Counted from the stretch's first letter, positions 19,009 to 33,008 are shown. The stretch is DNA of 49,651 bases from Marinobacter antarcticus (GCF_011049865.1 NZ_DRGY01000036.1:1-49651), one strand, 5' to 3'. The notes: generated by a model not told the origin, from the letters alone. Made by a program: numbers and translations.

Positions 19009-20082
19009 CTACTGCTGCTGTTGATGATACTCCGGACTCAATTCAACCACAGCCTCGATGAACGCTTTGGCGTGCTCCGGATCCACATCCGGCGTAATGC
19101 CGTGGCCCAGGTTGAAGATGTGGCCCGGGCCGGTGCCGTAGCGGCGCAGGATATCACCGACTTCCTCGCGAATTCGCTTCTGCGGAGCGTAGAGCATGGT
19201 GGGGTCCATATTACCCTGCAGGGCAACCCGATCACCCACCCGGGCGCGGGCATTGCCAATGTCTGTGGTCCAGTCGAGGCCAACGGCATCTGCTCCGGAA
19301 TCTGCAATGGATTCAAGCCACTGACCGCCGTTTTTGGTGAACAGGATGACCGGCACGTGGCGCCCGTCATTCTCGCGGATCAAGTTATCAACGATCTTCT
19401 TCATGTAACGCAGCGAAAACTCTTCATAGGCCCAGCTGCTCAGCACGCCGCCCCAGGTATCAAAAATCTGAATCACCTGGGCCCCTGCCCTGATCTGGCC
19501 GTTGAGGTAATCGATAACCGCGTCAGCAAGATGATCCAGCAGGCGATGCATAACCTCCGGCTGGCCGTACATGAGTTTTTTGGCCTCACGGAAGTCCTTG
19601 GAGGAACCGCCCTCAACCATGTAGGTTGCCAGCGTCCAGGGACTGCCGGAGAAGCCGATCAAGGGAACACTGCCGTTGAGTGCGCCCCGGATGGTCGAAA
19701 CGGCATTCATTACATAATCAAGGTCGACCTCTGCCTTGATCGTCGGCAAGGCGTCAACATCGGCTTTGGAGCGAATGGTGTGTTTGAACTTGGGGCCTTC
19801 ACCGGTTTCGAAATACAGACCGAGACCCAGAGCATCCGGAATGGTGAGAATGTCCGAGAACAGAATCGCGGCATCCAGCGGAAAACGCTCGAGGGGCTGA
19901 AGGGTGACTTCACAGGCCAGAGGTGTGTTCTTGCACAAGCTGAGGAAGTCACCCGCTTTCTCCCGGGTTGCGCGATACTCGGGGAGATATCGGCCTGCCT
20001 GGCGCATCATCCATACCGGGGTGCGATCAACAGGCTGGCGCATAAGGGCGCGCAGGATGCGGTCATTCTTCAACTCGGTCAT
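19009..20082 (-). CDS. hemE: Uroporphyrinogen decarboxylase
   Basis: Removes four carboxyl groups from uroporphyrinogen III to give coproporphyrinogen III in heme synthesis. The 357-residue protein has the diagnostic N-terminal [18 protein letters not shown], the [11 protein letters not shown] stretch with its catalytic aspartate, and [17 protein letters not shown]. The C-terminal [14 protein letters not shown] is also present. It is followed by the PilZ gene at 27 bases. Upstream, a terminator separates it from gltD, so it should have its own promoter in 20083-20167, where I see no strong consensus. Confidence 0.97.
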   Translation of the reverse strand: MTELKNDRILRALMRQPVDRTPVWMMRQAGRYLPEYRATREKAGDFLSLCKNTPLACEVTLQPLERFPLDAAILFSDILTIPDALGLGLYFETGEGPKFKHTIRSKADVDALPTIKAEVDLDYVMNAVSTIRGALNGSVPLIGFSGSPWTLATYMVEGGSSKDFREAKKLMYGQPEVMHRLLDHLADAVIDYLNGQIRAGAQVIQIFDTWGGVLSSWAYEEFSLRYMKKIVDNLIRENDGRHVPVILFTKNGGQWLESIADSGADAVGLDWTTDIGNARARVGDRVALQGNMDPTMLYAPQKRIREEVGDILRRYGTGPGHIFNLGHGITPDVDPEHAKAFIEAVVELSPEYHQQQQ

Positions 20083-20169
20083 AGGGATCCCAGCATTCTC
20101 TTTCAGGTGGTCTTAATGGAACAAGCGGTCTACATCGAACGGGGCCAATGATACCCCGTTTGCCATAAT

Positions 20170-20202
20170 AAAAAAGGGCGGCTTACCTTTAGCAAGCCGC
20201 CC
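20170..20202 (-). terminator. Rho-independent terminator of gltBD
   Basis: On the minus strand GGGCGGCTT (complement of 20194-20202) pairs with AAGCCGCCC (complement of 20176-20184), a 9-base-pair stem followed by six T (complement of 20170-20175). It lies 25 bases beyond the gltD stop. Confidence 0.92.
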
Positions 20203-20226
20203 CGCTGATCCATATCAAGCGGCATC

Positions 20227-21663
<1,437 letters not shown>

Positions 21664-21735
21664 TCAATTTCGACGCGGGCGGCCCTGAGGGGCAGCCCGA
21701 AACCCTCGCAAGTAATCAAACTCCACGCGCTGAGC

Positions 21736-24700
21736 TTATTCAGGGCGGGCACGGGTACTTGCCAACAGGCTGCGCAAATTCGCAGCTTTGGGCTTCACCA
21801 GCCAGAAACGGCCGATGTAATCGTCGAAATCTTCAAGAATATGCGCAGCCCAGTCGCTTCCGGTTTCCGAGATGTGTTCTCGGATCACGCTGCGCAGATG
21901 GTTACGGTAGGCCTCCATTTCCTCGCGGGAAATACGCTGAATTTCTACAAGTTCGTGGTTGTATTTATCAACAAAGGTGTTGTTCACATCCAGCACATAC
22001 GCGAACCCGCCGGTCATACCCGCACCGAAGTTAGCGCCGGTGGCTCCCAACACAGTCACCAGGCCACCCGTCATGTACTCACAACCATGATCGCCCGTGC
22101 CTTCAACAACCGAATGTGCGCCGGAGTTGCGCACAGCGAAGCGCTCACCGGCCGTGCCCGCCGCAAACAGTTTGCCACCGGTGGCTCCGTAAAGGCAGGT
22201 ATTGCCGATAATCGCAGTTTCCTGGGTGCTAAACGTGCTACCACGAGGGGGTTTGACGACGAGCTTGCCGCCCGTCATACCCTTGCCGACATAGTCGTTG
22301 GCATCGCCTTCAAGAATAAGGTTAAGACCACCCACGTTCCAGACACCGAAGCTCTGACCGGCGGTACCCACAAGGTCCAGCGTGATCGGTGCATCGACCA
22401 TACCCTGATTGCCATGCTTTGCGGCGATTTCGCCAGAGAGCCGGGCGCCGATTGAGCGGTCACAGTTGGTTACCTGGTAATTCCAGGCGCCACCGGTTTT
22501 GTCTGCAATGGCCGGAGCGATTGCCTTGAGCATCGTTTCCGCCAGCACGCCCTGATCAAACGGCAAATTGCGCTCTACCTGGCAGGTTTGCGGCTTGTCT
22601 GCCGGAATATGGTCGTTGGACAGCAGTCGTGTCAGATCCAGCTTTTTCTGCCGCTCGGTATCGCCCGGCAGGCGAACGAGAAGATCAACACGCCCGACAA
22701 GCTCCTCCAGGCTGCGAACGCCCAGTTTAGCCATCCATTCACGGGTTTCTTCCGCCACAAAACGGAAGAAATTCATGGCCATTTCCACCGTGCCTTTGAA
22801 ATGCTCTTCCCGGAGATGCTCGTTCTGGGTGGCAACGCCGGTGGCGCAGTTGTTCAGGTGGCAAATGCGCAGGTATTTGCAGCCCAGCGCCACCATGGGT
22901 GTGGTACCAAAACCAAAACTCTCAGCACCCAGAATGGCGGCTTTCACCACGTCCAGACCGGTTTTGATACCGCCGTCAGTTTGCAGGCGAATCTTTCCAC
23001 GCAGGTCATTGGCACGCAAAGCTTGTTGGGTTTCGGTTAGCCCGAGTTCCCAGGGCGAACCTGCGTAGCGAATAGATGCCAACGGACTTGCCGCCGTGCC
23101 GCCATCGTAACCCGAGATCGTAATCAGGTCCGCATACGCCTTTGCGACACCGGCCGCAATGGTGCCAACGCCCGGTTCAGAGACCAGCTTTACCGAGACC
23201 AGCGCTTGCGGGTTGACCTGTTTGAGATCAAAAATCAGCTGCGCCAGATCTTCGATCGAGTAGATATCGTGATGCGGCGGAGGCGAAATCAGCGTGACGC
23301 CTGGCACCGAATAACGCAGGCGGGCGATCAGCTCATTGACCTTCCCGCCGGGCAACTGCCCTCCCTCACCTGGCTTGGCGCCCTGAGCCACCTTGATTTG
23401 CATCACGTCCGCACTGCGCAGGTACTCTGCGGTTACGCCAAAGCGGCCGGAGGCGACCTGTTTGATCCTGGAGCCCTTTTCGGTGCCGTAGCGAGCCGGG
23501 TCTTCACCACCCTCGCCGGAATTCGAGCGCCCGCCAAGCCTGTTCATCGCGACCGCCAATGCTTCGTGCGCCTCCGGTGACAACGCGCCCAGAGACATGC
23601 CCGCAGAATCAAACCGGGTAAAAATTTGCTCGACCGGTTCAACCTCGGAGATACCGATGGCTTCGATACCTTCACGAAAGCCCAACAAATCCCTCAGAGT
23701 CGCAACCGGGCGCTCGTTCACCAGCGCCGCGTATTCCTTGTAATGACCGTAACTGCCCGTAGAGACGGCTTCTTGCAGTTTGCCCACCACATCCGGATTA
23801 AAGGCGTGGTACTCCTGCCCGTGGATGTATTTCAGCAAGCCACCCGGGGATATCGGCTTGCGCGGTTTCCAGGCCGTGAATGCCAGTTGTTCCTGATCCT
23901 GCTGAAAGTCGAAAAACCCGGCGCCCTGAATTCGACAGGGCACGCCCTTGAAACAGAGGTCTGCAACTTCATCGGCAAGCCCGATCGCCTCGAAAAGCTG
24001 AGCCCCGCGGTAGGACGCAACGGTAGAGATCCCCATCTTGGACAGAATCTTCAACAGCCCCTTGTTGATGCCTTTGCGGTAGTTATTCTTGGCATCGATG
24101 GGATCCATCAACAACTCACCGGTGCGAATCAGATCGTTGAGCACCTGATAGGCAAGATACGGATAGATCGCCGTAGCACCAAAGCCGAACAGCACCGCAA
24201 AGTGGTGGGGATCGCGCGCCCAGCCCGTCTCGACAATGATGTTGGAATCACAGCGCAAACCGTTGGCCACCAGATGATGATGAACGGCTCCGGTTGCCAT
24301 CAAAGAACTTACCGGCAACTCGCCCTGCTTGAGATCTTTATCGGAAAGAATCAGCAGCACTTTGCCACGACGGACAGCCTGTTCGGCCTCATCACAAACT
24401 CGATGAACGGCCTGCTCAAGCCCCTGTGCAGGGAGGTAACCCAGGGAAATGCGCGCCACTGTAAAACCCGGGCGGTCGTTATTGGCAATCCGAAGGAATT
24501 TTGCCGGTGACAAAACCGGCGTTGTAAGAATGATTCTGTTAGCGTGCTCTGCGGTTTCTTCGAAAACGTTACGTTCTGCCCCCAGACAGGTCTCCAGCGA
24601 CATCACGATCGCTTCTCGCAAGGGATCAATCGCCGGGTTGGTCACCTGAGCAAACTTTTGGCGGAAGTAGTCCGCCACATGTCGCACTTTGCTCGACAAC

Positions 24701-26184
24701 ACGGCCATAGGCGTATCGTCGCCCATGGAACCGACGGCCTCCTGAGCATTTTCCGCAAGCGGTCGCAGGATCTGGTCGCGCTCTTCATAAGACACCATGA
24801 ACATCTTCTGATGTATCAGCAGTTCGTCCGCATCCATCAGTTGGAAGTCGGGCGTGTCCTGGTTCAGCGTTGTTTCGACTCGCAACGCATTTTCGCGCAG
24901 CCAACGCTTGTATGGCTGGGCCGTTTTCAGCCGCTGATCGATATCTCCGGTGTGCAACACCTCGCCCGATTCCGTATCGACAACCAGCATCTGCCCAGGC
25001 CCAACCCGACCTTTAGCGACCACGTCCGCCGGCTGGTAACTGTGGGTGCCAATTTCCGACGCCAGGGTAATGAAATCATCCTTGGTAACCACCCAGCGTG
25101 CCGGTCGCAGGCCGTTCCGATCCAACATGCAAACCGCGTAACGGCCGTCTGACATAACCAGACCTGCGGGACCGTCCCAGGGTTCCATATGCATGGAGTT
25201 GTATTCGTAGAATGCGCGGAGCTCCGAATCCATGGTATCCACATTCTGCCAGGCGGGCGGAATCATCATTCGGGCGGCGCGGAACAGATCGACGCCCCCC
25301 GCCAGAAGGATCTCCAGCATATTATCCATGCTTGAGGAGTCAGAGCCCGCAAGGTTAACCAGAGGCCGCAAGGTTTGCAGATCGGGCAAGTTCGGGGAAC
25401 TGAATTTGGCGGCCCGGGCGATGGCCCAGTTACGGTTGCCGTCAATGGTGTTGATTTCACCATTGTGCGCCAGATAGCGAAACGGCTGGGCTAACGGCCA
25501 GCGGGGCATGGTGTTGGTTGAGAAGCGTTGGTGAAAAACGCAGATCGCCGTGGCGAAATCCGGATCACTCAGGTCTTTGTAAAAATTCGCCAAGTCTTCC
25601 GGCATCATCAAGCCTTTGATGGCGAGGGTGCGGTGGGAGAGGCTGCAGATATAGAATTCAGGATCGTCCGCCATGTCGGTTTCGGCGTGGCGGCGCCCAA
25701 TAAACAGACTGATGGCGAATTCCGGTTCCGACTTGGCTCCAGGCGCTACAAACACCTGCTCTATGCGTGGCATGCTGTCCAGAGCAATAGGCCCAAGACA
25801 ACTGTCATCAACCGGCACGTCGCGCCAGCCCATAATCTCCAGCCCCTGGTCGACCAGTCGCTTTTCAATCGCGGCACGCCCGCTGGCAGCTTTGGCGAGT
25901 TCCGGGCTCAAAAAAACCTGCCCGACCGCAAACAGCTCACCGGGGGTTTTGCCAAACGCGGCTTGTGCCGCCTTTTTAAGAAACGCATCCGGGCTTTGGA
26001 TAAGCAGGCCGCAGCCATCACCGGTTTTTCCATCGGCTGCAATACCACCCCGATGGGTCATGCTCGTGAGCGACGCAATGGCCGTTTGTAACAGCTTGTG
26101 GCTAGCATCGCCCTTCATATGGGCGATCAATCCAAAACCGCAGTTGTCCCTGAATTCGTCAGGATGATACAAACCTGAATTCAT
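21736..26184 (-). CDS. gltB: Glutamate synthase large (alpha) subunit
   Basis: GltB makes two glutamates from glutamine and 2-oxoglutarate and, with glutamine synthetase, assimilates ammonium. The 1482 residues contain four parts. The glutaminase domain (about 15-430) has its catalytic cysteine at C15 ([10 protein letters not shown]), implying removal of a 14-residue leader as in the family. A central domain follows. The FMN/2-oxoglutarate synthase domain (about 800-1200) has the [3Fe-4S] cysteines in [16 protein letters not shown]. The C-terminal part is a glycine-rich beta-helix. The upstream region has a strong sigma-70 candidate and an NtrC-box-like palindrome (separate entries), which fits nitrogen control. 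Confidence 0.97.
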   Translation of the reverse strand: MNSGLYHPDEFRDNCGFGLIAHMKGDASHKLLQTAIASLTSMTHRGGIAADGKTGDGCGLLIQSPDAFLKKAAQAAFGKTPGELFAVGQVFLSPELAKAASGRAAIEKRLVDQGLEIMGWRDVPVDDSCLGPIALDSMPRIEQVFVAPGAKSEPEFAISLFIGRRHAETDMADDPEFYICSLSHRTLAIKGLMMPEDLANFYKDLSDPDFATAICVFHQRFSTNTMPRWPLAQPFRYLAHNGEINTIDGNRNWAIARAAKFSSPNLPDLQTLRPLVNLAGSDSSSMDNMLEILLAGGVDLFRAARMMIPPAWQNVDTMDSELRAFYEYNSMHMEPWDGPAGLVMSDGRYAVCMLDRNGLRPARWVVTKDDFITLASEIGTHSYQPADVVAKGRVGPGQMLVVDTESGEVLHTGDIDQRLKTAQPYKRWLRENALRVETTLNQDTPDFQLMDADELLIHQKMFMVSYEERDQILRPLAENAQEAVGSMGDDTPMAVLSSKVRHVADYFRQKFAQVTNPAIDPLREAIVMSLETCLGAERNVFEETAEHANRIILTTPVLSPAKFLRIANNDRPGFTVARISLGYLPAQGLEQAVHRVCDEAEQAVRRGKVLLILSDKDLKQGELPVSSLMATGAVHHHLVANGLRCDSNIIVETGWARDPHHFAVLFGFGATAIYPYLAYQVLNDLIRTGELLMDPIDAKNNYRKGINKGLLKILSKMGISTVASYRGAQLFEAIGLADEVADLCFKGVPCRIQGAGFFDFQQDQEQLAFTAWKPRKPISPGGLLKYIHGQEYHAFNPDVVGKLQEAVSTGSYGHYKEYAALVNERPVATLRDLLGFREGIEAIGISEVEPVEQIFTRFDSAGMSLGALSPEAHEALAVAMNRLGGRSNSGEGGEDPARYGTEKGSRIKQVASGRFGVTAEYLRSADVMQIKVAQGAKPGEGGQLPGGKVNELIARLRYSVPGVTLISPPPHHDIYSIEDLAQLIFDLKQVNPQALVSVKLVSEPGVGTIAAGVAKAYADLITISGYDGGTAASPLASIRYAGSPWELGLTETQQALRANDLRGKIRLQTDGGIKTGLDVVKAAILGAESFGFGTTPMVALGCKYLRICHLNNCATGVATQNEHLREEHFKGTVEMAMNFFRFVAEETREWMAKLGVRSLEELVGRVDLLVRLPGDTERQKKLDLTRLLSNDHIPADKPQTCQVERNLPFDQGVLAETMLKAIAPAIADKTGGAWNYQVTNCDRSIGARLSGEIAAKHGNQGMVDAPITLDLVGTAGQSFGVWNVGGLNLILEGDANDYVGKGMTGGKLVVKPPRGSTFSTQETAIIGNTCLYGATGGKLFAAGTAGERFAVRNSGAHSVVEGTGDHGCEYMTGGLVTVLGATGANFGAGMTGGFAYVLDVNNTFVDKYNHELVEIQRISREEMEAYRNHLRSVIREHISETGSDWAAHILEDFDDYIGRFWLVKPKAANLRSLLASTRARPE

Positions 26185-26226
26185 AAGCGCTCTCTTACAT
26201 GCAAATGCTTTTTTATCAGCGACTTA

Positions 26227-26243
26227 TGCACCAAAATAGTGCA
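26227..26243. promoter_or_regulatory. NtrC-box-like palindrome upstream of gltB
   Basis: TGCACCAAAATAGTGCA matches the NtrC operator consensus TGCACC-N5-GGTGCA at 11 of 12 specified positions. It lies 43 bases upstream of the gltB start, downstream of the best sigma-70 candidate. Binding there would block transcription from that promoter. Assigned by consensus only. Confidence 0.5.
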
Positions 26244-26255
26244 TTGAATCAGCCA
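26240..26255 (-). promoter_or_regulatory. Sigma-54-like -24/-12 element before gltB
   Basis: On the minus strand TGGC-N8-TGCA (26255 down to 26240) has the exact spacing of the sigma-54 consensus, though the ACG after TGGC and the T before TGCA are not conserved. Its TGCA overlaps the NtrC-like palindrome. It could be a weak RpoN promoter or coincidence. Confidence 0.3.
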
Positions 26256-26277
26256 ACATTAAAAAAATGGGGAAGCC

Positions 26278-26306
26278 ATTCTACACACGTGTAAATACGC
26301 ACTCAA
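26278..26306 (-). promoter_or_regulatory. Candidate sigma-70 promoter of gltBD
   Basis: Read on the minus strand, TTGAGT (26306-26301) and TAGAAT (26283-26278) are separated by 17 bases; the -10 matches at 5 of 6. A second overlapping candidate, TTGTCA-16-TATTTA, lies slightly upstream. The spacer contains the palindrome ACACGTGT at 26285-26292. Confidence 0.5.
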
Positions 26307-26397
26307 ACAGATTTGACAATATTTCTTTGGAATGGTTGCAACAAGGCGGAAATTTGATCGATACGAAACAGGAAGTTACGTCGTATTTACGATCCGG

Positions 26398-27906
<1,509 letters not shown>

Positions 27907-27938
27907 AAATTCCTGTTGTGCAATGTTACTACCTCTGC

Positions 27939-29036
27939 TCAGCTTTGCTGGCGGCAGAATGCCATCAGCGTTGCCGAGAGGTTGCTCGGCGATGCATCAG
28001 CGGTAACCACCGCATCCCCGACAGAACGAAGCAACACCAACCTTAACTGACCATCCACATTTTTTTTGTCTACGGCCATCAAGTTCACGAAATGGGCGGG
28101 CGACATATCCGCAGGCGGTAAAACAGGCAGGCCGGCGCTACTGACAATGCGCACGATGCGATCGTATTCAGCTTGGGTAATTGATCCTTCCTTCGCAGAG
28201 AGGTCAGCGGCCATGATCATGCCCAAACCCACTGCCTCACCGTGCAACCAGTTGCCATAACCGGCGAAGGTCTCGATCGCATGGCCAAATGTGTGACCAA
28301 GGTTCAACGTTGCTCTCAGACCGGTCTCACGCTCGTCTTGAGCAACAACCTCGGCCTTGCAGGCACAGGATCGAAATATGGCTTCTGCGAGCGCCTTGCT
28401 GTCGCAGGCAACCAGTTGGTCAATGCCCTGTTCGAGCCAATCGAGAAAGTCCGTATCCCGTATCAAGCCGTATTTGATGATCTCTGCGAGCCCGGCGGAC
28501 ACTTCTCTCGGTGGCAACGACTGAAGCGTATTGGTATCAATCAGTACCACCTCTGGCTGATGAAATGCCCCGATCATGTTCTTGCCCAGTGGATGGTTAA
28601 TGCCCGTTTTTCCTCCCACTGAAGAGTCGACCTGGGATAACAAGGTCGTCGGTATCTGGATGAACGGCACGCCACGCTGGTATGAAGCAGCTGCAAACCC
28701 TGTCATGTCACCAACCACACCGCCGCCCAAGGCGACCAACGTGGTTTTGCGGGTGTGGCGTTTTTCCAGCAGGGCGTCAAAGATCAGATTCAGGGTTTGC
28801 CAATCTTTGTGCTGCTCACCGTCTGGCAGCACAACCGAGTCCACCCTCTTGCCGGGAAAGCAGGCCAAAGCTTGCTCCAGATACAAAGGACCGACGATAT
28901 CGTTGGTGACAATCATCACTTGAGAGCCACCAACGTAGTCTGACAAATCATATTCACCCAGCAAACCTTCGCCAATCATGATGGGGTAGCTGCGCGCGCC
29001 CAGATCAACCGAAAGCTTGTGAAGCAGGTTATACAT
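27939..29036 (-). CDS. aroB: 3-dehydroquinate synthase
   Basis: NAD- and metal-dependent second enzyme of the shikimate pathway, cyclising DAHP to 3-dehydroquinate. The 365 residues have the signature blocks [50 protein letters not shown], and the metal-ligand region [12 protein letters not shown] with a following HGEAV. It overlaps the aroK stop by eight bases, so the two are translationally coupled. damX follows after 32 bases. Confidence 0.97.
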   Translation of the reverse strand: MYNLLHKLSVDLGARSYPIMIGEGLLGEYDLSDYVGGSQVMIVTNDIVGPLYLEQALACFPGKRVDSVVLPDGEQHKDWQTLNLIFDALLEKRHTRKTTLVALGGGVVGDMTGFAAASYQRGVPFIQIPTTLLSQVDSSVGGKTGINHPLGKNMIGAFHQPEVVLIDTNTLQSLPPREVSAGLAEIIKYGLIRDTDFLDWLEQGIDQLVACDSKALAEAIFRSCACKAEVVAQDERETGLRATLNLGHTFGHAIETFAGYGNWLHGEAVGLGMIMAADLSAKEGSITQAEYDRIVRIVSSAGLPVLPPADMSPAHFVNLMAVDKKNVDGQLRLVLLRSVGDAVVTADASPSNLSATLMAFCRQQS

Positions 29037-29595
29037 GGTTACGGCCCTCCTTTCGCACTTGTCTTTGTTGTCGTGGCGTTTTGGGATTCATACGGTTAAC
29101 GAGTTGACGCACGACTAGTCGGGGGCTCTTGCGGTCTGTATGCATAATGATATCGGCAAGCTCTGTGTAGAGGGGGTCTCTGATGGCAAACAGGCCACGT
29201 AAAACGCCCTCCGGATCATCGTTTTGCAGCAGTGGTCGATTACGATCCTTACGAGTGCGCTCTACCTGTTGCTCTATGGAGGTTCTAAGGTAGACCACTA
29301 GCGAGTCTTTTTTCAGCGCGGAATGATTTTCGACACGTATGACCGCGCCTCCGCCGGTGGCCAGAACCGTCTCCGGCTCCACAGACAGCTCCCCTAACAT
29401 CGCGGTTTCACGTTGCCTGAACCCTTTTTCGCCTTCAACATCGAATATCCAGGGAATATTTGCCCCACAGCGCTCTTCAATGATTCGATCAGAATCAAGG
29501 AATCGATACCCCAGTTCCCGCGCGAGCATTCGGCCGATCGTGCTTTTACCGGCGCCCATGGGGCCAACCAGGACTATGCGTTTGGGCAAAGACAT
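29029..29595 (-). CDS. aroK: Shikimate kinase
   Basis: Phosphorylates shikimate at the 3-hydroxyl. Walker A is GPMGAGKST at residues 11-19. The shikimate-binding region includes [14 protein letters not shown] and LATGGGAV, and the lid region contains RNRPLL. At 188 residues it is slightly longer than E. coli AroK because of a basic C-terminal tail ([12 protein letters not shown]) that overlaps the start of aroB. A terminator and a promoter-like site in 29596-29722 separate it from pilQ, so the aro genes are probably transcribed independently of the pil operon. Confidence 0.96.
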   Translation of the reverse strand: MSLPKRIVLVGPMGAGKSTIGRMLARELGYRFLDSDRIIEERCGANIPWIFDVEGEKGFRQRETAMLGELSVEPETVLATGGGAVIRVENHSALKKDSLVVYLRTSIEQQVERTRKDRNRPLLQNDDPEGVLRGLFAIRDPLYTELADIIMHTDRKSPRLVVRQLVNRMNPKTPRQQRQVRKEGRNHV

Positions 29596-29625
29596 AACTT
29601 CCGCTCAATAGTGTTCAAGCGGGTG

Positions 29626-29654
29626 AGAATATCACAGGGCCGCAGATTGCATAA
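29626..29654 (-). promoter_or_regulatory. Candidate promoter of aroK-aroB-damX
   Basis: On the minus strand TTATGC (29654-29649) and TATTCT (29631-29626) are 17 bases apart, about 30 bases upstream of the aroK start and after the pil terminator. The -35 is weak. Confidence 0.35.
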
Positions 29655-29688
29655 GCGTCAGCTTTGGCACCACTGGATTTGCAGGCAT

Positions 29689-29722
29689 AAAAAAGCCGCC
29701 GGTTGTTCGCGGCGGCTTTTTT
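29689..29722 (-). terminator. Terminator of the pilMNOPQ operon
   Basis: AAAAAAGCCGCC (29689-29700) is followed after ten bases by its exact reverse complement GGCGGCTTTTTT (29711-29722), a 12-base-pair stem. It ends in a T-tract on the minus strand, 19 bases beyond the pilQ stop. It is symmetrical and could work in both directions. Confidence 0.92.
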
Positions 29723-29740
29723 CCCGTACCTCTGGCTGGA

Positions 29741-31834
29741 TTACCGGATCAGGTCATTCTTTATGATCTTAGGCGTGATGAAGATCAAAAGCTCACTGCG
29801 CTCGTTGATCCGCTCTGTACGCTTGAACAAGCGTCCAAGATAAGGGATATCGCCGAGGAACGGGGTTTTGATTACGGTAGTCGCAACCTCTGACTGGAAG
29901 ATGCCACCCAGCACAACCGTTTCGCCATTACCAACGAGCACCTGAGTGGTCACCTGGTTGGTATTGATCGACGGAATGCCCTCAGTCACCTCACCGCGTG
30001 AATCCTGATTAACAACCAGATCCATAATAATCTTGTCATCTGGCGTAATCTGCGGAGTTACCTTCAGAGACAAAACGGCTTCTTTGAATGCAACAGAGGT
30101 CGCACCGCTTGACGTAGCCTTCTGATAGGGAATTTCTTCACCTGACTTGATTGAAGCGGTCTGACGATCCGCAGTCACAACCCGAGGCTGTGAAACCACC
30201 TCTGCTTGGCCATCACTTTCAAATGCCGACAGCTCCATATCGATCAGGAAATCGGTGCCAATGTAGCCGAATGCAACCGAACCTGCGGGTGAACGGGTTG
30301 TCCCGAGATCTACGTTCAAATCAGAGGGAAAACCAAGTACACCACCCAAACCGGCCTGGGATCCGCCAATGACAACGTTATTCGATCCGCCATTCGCATT
30401 TCCTCTGCCGGCCGCTCCCCAGCGCACGCCCAGTTCCTCAGCAACGTTCTTTTGAGCTCGCACAATACGCGCTTCGATGGAAACCTGGCGAACCGGTACA
30501 TCCCAAGTGGACACGAGACGACGAATCTCTTCCAGCTTATCGGTTGATTCGCGAACACTGATGGTGTTGGTTCGAACATCGGAGGATACGAAACCGCGAT
30601 CGGTAATCAGTTCCTCGTCTGCCTTGATCAAAGCCACGATGTCGCCAGCCTTGGCATAATTGACCTGAATGATATCCAGCCTGACCGGTGCCAACTCTGC
30701 AATCTGCTTGGTCGTTTCAAGTTCGAGCTTCTCTCGGGCCGCAATTTCATCGGCAGGCGCGACCAGCAACACGTTACCAATCTGGCGCTTGTCCAATCCT
30801 TTGGTTTTCAGGATGAGATCCAGGGCCTGGTCCCAAGGCACGTTCTGCAGGCGCAGCGTGATACTGCCGCCAACCGTGTCACTCGCCACCAGGTTCAGAC
30901 CGGTGAAATCAGCTATCAGCTGCAGCACCGAACGCACTTCGATGTCCTGGAAATTCAGGGAGAGCTTCTCGCCGGTGTACGGGAATTTTTCTTCGCGGCG
31001 GGATTCAGCCTCTTCTTCCGAGAGCTTCTCTACGCTAACCGTAAACTGGCTGCCAGACTGATAGGCAATGTAATCGTAATTACCTTCCGGGCGAATCTCG
31101 ACAACCGCATTACCATCTTCGACAAACGTATCGATACGGCTGACCGGCGTTGCAAAGTCAGTGACATCGAGACGGCGACGCAGGTTTGCGGGTACCGAGA
31201 TTCCGTTCATGGTGAGACGAATCTTTCCACCCAGTTCAGACAAGTCTACGGGCGTTCCAGAGCTGCCGAGATCGACAATCACGCGACCTTCTCCATCCTT
31301 ACCGCGACGGAAATCAACGCCAGCAAGCGTATCGGGAGAGACTGAGGGCATCGCAGACGCAGTGCTCCCGGATGTGGCGGCCGTTGCCGAACCCCCACTG
31401 GATTCTCCACCAATGGTCATCACCAGAGAATCATTGGTGCGAACCGTCTCATAAGGTGCCAGTTCAATCAGGTTGAAAATCAGGCGGGTACGATCTTTGG
31501 TTTCTACCACCGTCATACTCTGCGCATTCCCGGACCCCAAAGGGATGCTGCGGCTGTTGAGCCCGCTGGTCGTGTCGCGCAGATCCACCGCGATGCGCGC
31601 TGGGCGCTCAATGGTGTAACCCGATGGTTCCGGTGGCTGACCATCAAATTTAAGCGTCACTTCCAGGCGTTCCCCCGGTAGCGACGAAAACGACACGTCC
31701 TCCAGAGTGACCGCACTGGCCAGACTGGACAACAACCCAAGAGCAATCACGCTGACGTATACATTGAGTTTTCTGAACATCGCTAGCCTCGACCCCGAAC
31801 TTTTTTGTATATGCATTTTTCTTTCAATTTTCAT
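29741..31834 (-). CDS. pilQ: Type IV pilus secretin PilQ
   Basis: Forms the outer-membrane ring through which the pilus passes. The 697 residues show a signal peptide (the hydrophobic stretch ending LLSSLASA near residue 42), AMIN domains (about 45-260) that bind peptidoglycan, an STN domain (about 290-345, LNFQDIEVRSVLQLIADFTGLNLV), a NolW-type N1 domain, and the C-terminal secretin (about 480-695, with VVLGGIFQ and VPFLGDIPYLG-like TPFLGDIPYLGRLF). The start at 31834 has AAGGAG seven bases upstream, overlapping the pilP stop. An alternative ATG at 31780, with GAGG before it, would start right at the signal peptide. Confidence 0.95.
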   Translation of the reverse strand: MKIERKMHIQKSSGSRLAMFRKLNVYVSVIALGLLSSLASAVTLEDVSFSSLPGERLEVTLKFDGQPPEPSGYTIERPARIAVDLRDTTSGLNSRSIPLGSGNAQSMTVVETKDRTRLIFNLIELAPYETVRTNDSLVMTIGGESSGGSATAATSGSTASAMPSVSPDTLAGVDFRRGKDGEGRVIVDLGSSGTPVDLSELGGKIRLTMNGISVPANLRRRLDVTDFATPVSRIDTFVEDGNAVVEIRPEGNYDYIAYQSGSQFTVSVEKLSEEEAESRREEKFPYTGEKLSLNFQDIEVRSVLQLIADFTGLNLVASDTVGGSITLRLQNVPWDQALDLILKTKGLDKRQIGNVLLVAPADEIAAREKLELETTKQIAELAPVRLDIIQVNYAKAGDIVALIKADEELITDRGFVSSDVRTNTISVRESTDKLEEIRRLVSTWDVPVRQVSIEARIVRAQKNVAEELGVRWGAAGRGNANGGSNNVVIGGSQAGLGGVLGFPSDLNVDLGTTRSPAGSVAFGYIGTDFLIDMELSAFESDGQAEVVSQPRVVTADRQTASIKSGEEIPYQKATSSGATSVAFKEAVLSLKVTPQITPDDKIIMDLVVNQDSRGEVTEGIPSINTNQVTTQVLVGNGETVVLGGIFQSEVATTVIKTPFLGDIPYLGRLFKRTERINERSELLIFITPKIIKNDLIR

Positions 31835-31845
31835 CGAGCCGCTCC

Positions 31846-32400
31846 TTAGCCTGCGTCTTCGTCAAGGGTCAGAAAGCGCGGGCGTTCTACCCAACCACCC
31901 CGGCCATTGGGAACAATTTCCATGAGCTCAATCCGAGTGTCACTAACGCCGATAATACGACCATAGTTCTGCCCCATGTAATTTCCGGTGCGAACCCGGT
32001 GAATGCCACCCGTGGTGTCCCGAATCAGTGCAAAGAGGTTGCCGGACACGCCCTGAAGCGTACCCACCATCCCCAAATCCTTCAGATCAAAGTTTTCCAG
32101 CACTTCGTTTGGCCGGTCCAGATTTGGTTCAACATCACTGATCGGCTTTTCATCAACCATGGTCAATTGAACATCCATAGGCGGTTCAAACGGCGCGCGC
32201 CTGTCCGCTGCAGAATAACTGAACGCCTCGTATGCGTTGAATTCGGGTAACGGCTCGACATGTCCCCGGGGTTTTGCCCGAGTATCTGCCATGAACTTGT
32301 CCAGATCAGAAAAACCGCTGCCTTGAGTGCAGGCCGTCAGGAGTGATACCAGACAAACTGTCAGCCAGGCTTTACCCGCATGCGTTGCTGCCATGCTCAT
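31846..32400 (-). CDS. pilP: Type IV pilus lipoprotein PilP
   Basis: Inner-membrane lipoprotein that links the PilMNO complex to PilQ. The 184 residues begin with a lipoprotein signal ending LLTAC, giving lipidated C24. The conserved RRAPFEPP motif follows near residue 70. The C-terminal beta-domain contains LGMVGTLQG and FALIRDTTGGIHRV followed by GNYMGQNYGRI. It overlaps pilO by four bases. Confidence 0.96.
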   Translation of the reverse strand: MSMAATHAGKAWLTVCLVSLLTACTQGSGFSDLDKFMADTRAKPRGHVEPLPEFNAYEAFSYSAADRRAPFEPPMDVQLTMVDEKPISDVEPNLDRPNEVLENFDLKDLGMVGTLQGVSGNLFALIRDTTGGIHRVRTGNYMGQNYGRIIGVSDTRIELMEIVPNGRGGWVERPRFLTLDEDAG

Positions 32401-33008
32401 TCTCCAGCCCGGTAGCGATAGGTACGGGCCACAACCTGCATATCAAGTCGCTCCCCGTCTCCGCCAGTTGGTTTAATGGTTAAATCGTGCAAAGTTACAA
32501 TCCGCGGAAGGCTCGCAACACTGCTCACAAAGGACGCAAGCTCGTGATAAGAGCCAGAAACACGGATATTGATCGGCAACTCGGAATAGAAGTCACGTTT
32601 CTGCTCAGGCTGCAGCTTTACTTCCTGCAGCTCCAGACCACTACCCAGAGCCGTGTTGGTAATATCTTCCAGGAGGCCCGGTACTTCGGTCTCGCTCGGG
32701 AGCTGTCGCACCAGCGCGCCAAAGGTTTCTTCCATTTCGACCATCTGCGCTTTGAAAACCTCAAGGTTAGCCACCTGGTAGGCTTTCTCTTCGTACTTTT
32801 TGCGCAGGTCCTGTTCGGTTTTCTCAACCCGATCGAGCTGCACGTACTGATCCTTGATAAAGAACCAGTAGCCGCCGCCCAGAATCACGCCAAACACAAT
32901 CAGAACAACAATGGCCTTGATGGGTGCCGGCCAGATGCCGGCATTGTTGACATCAAGATCATTGATGTCGAATTCATTGAGGCTTTTGAAGGAGTTTGCG
33001 AGGCTCAT
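32397..33008 (-). CDS. pilO: Type IV pilus inner-membrane protein PilO
   Basis: Bitopic protein that pairs with PilN to form the alignment complex. The 203 residues have a short cytoplasmic N-terminus (LNEFDINDLDVNNAGIWP, typical of PilO), a transmembrane helix at about 31-52, a coiled-coil region (about 58-105), and a ferredoxin-like periplasmic domain with INIRVSGSYHELASFVSSVASLPRIV. It overlaps both neighbours by four bases. Confidence 0.96.
   Translation of the reverse strand: MSLANSFKSLNEFDINDLDVNNAGIWPAPIKAIVVLIVFGVILGGGYWFFIKDQYVQLDRVEKTEQDLRKKYEEKAYQVANLEVFKAQMVEMEETFGALVRQLPSETEVPGLLEDITNTALGSGLELQEVKLQPEQKRDFYSELPINIRVSGSYHELASFVSSVASLPRIVTLHDLTIKPTGGDGERLDMQVVARTYRYRAGE

Noticed and set aside
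18985..20151. 388-codon open frame opposite hemE
   Set aside because: It runs antisense to the clearly coding hemE, has no recognisable motifs, and comes from the codon bias of the true strand.
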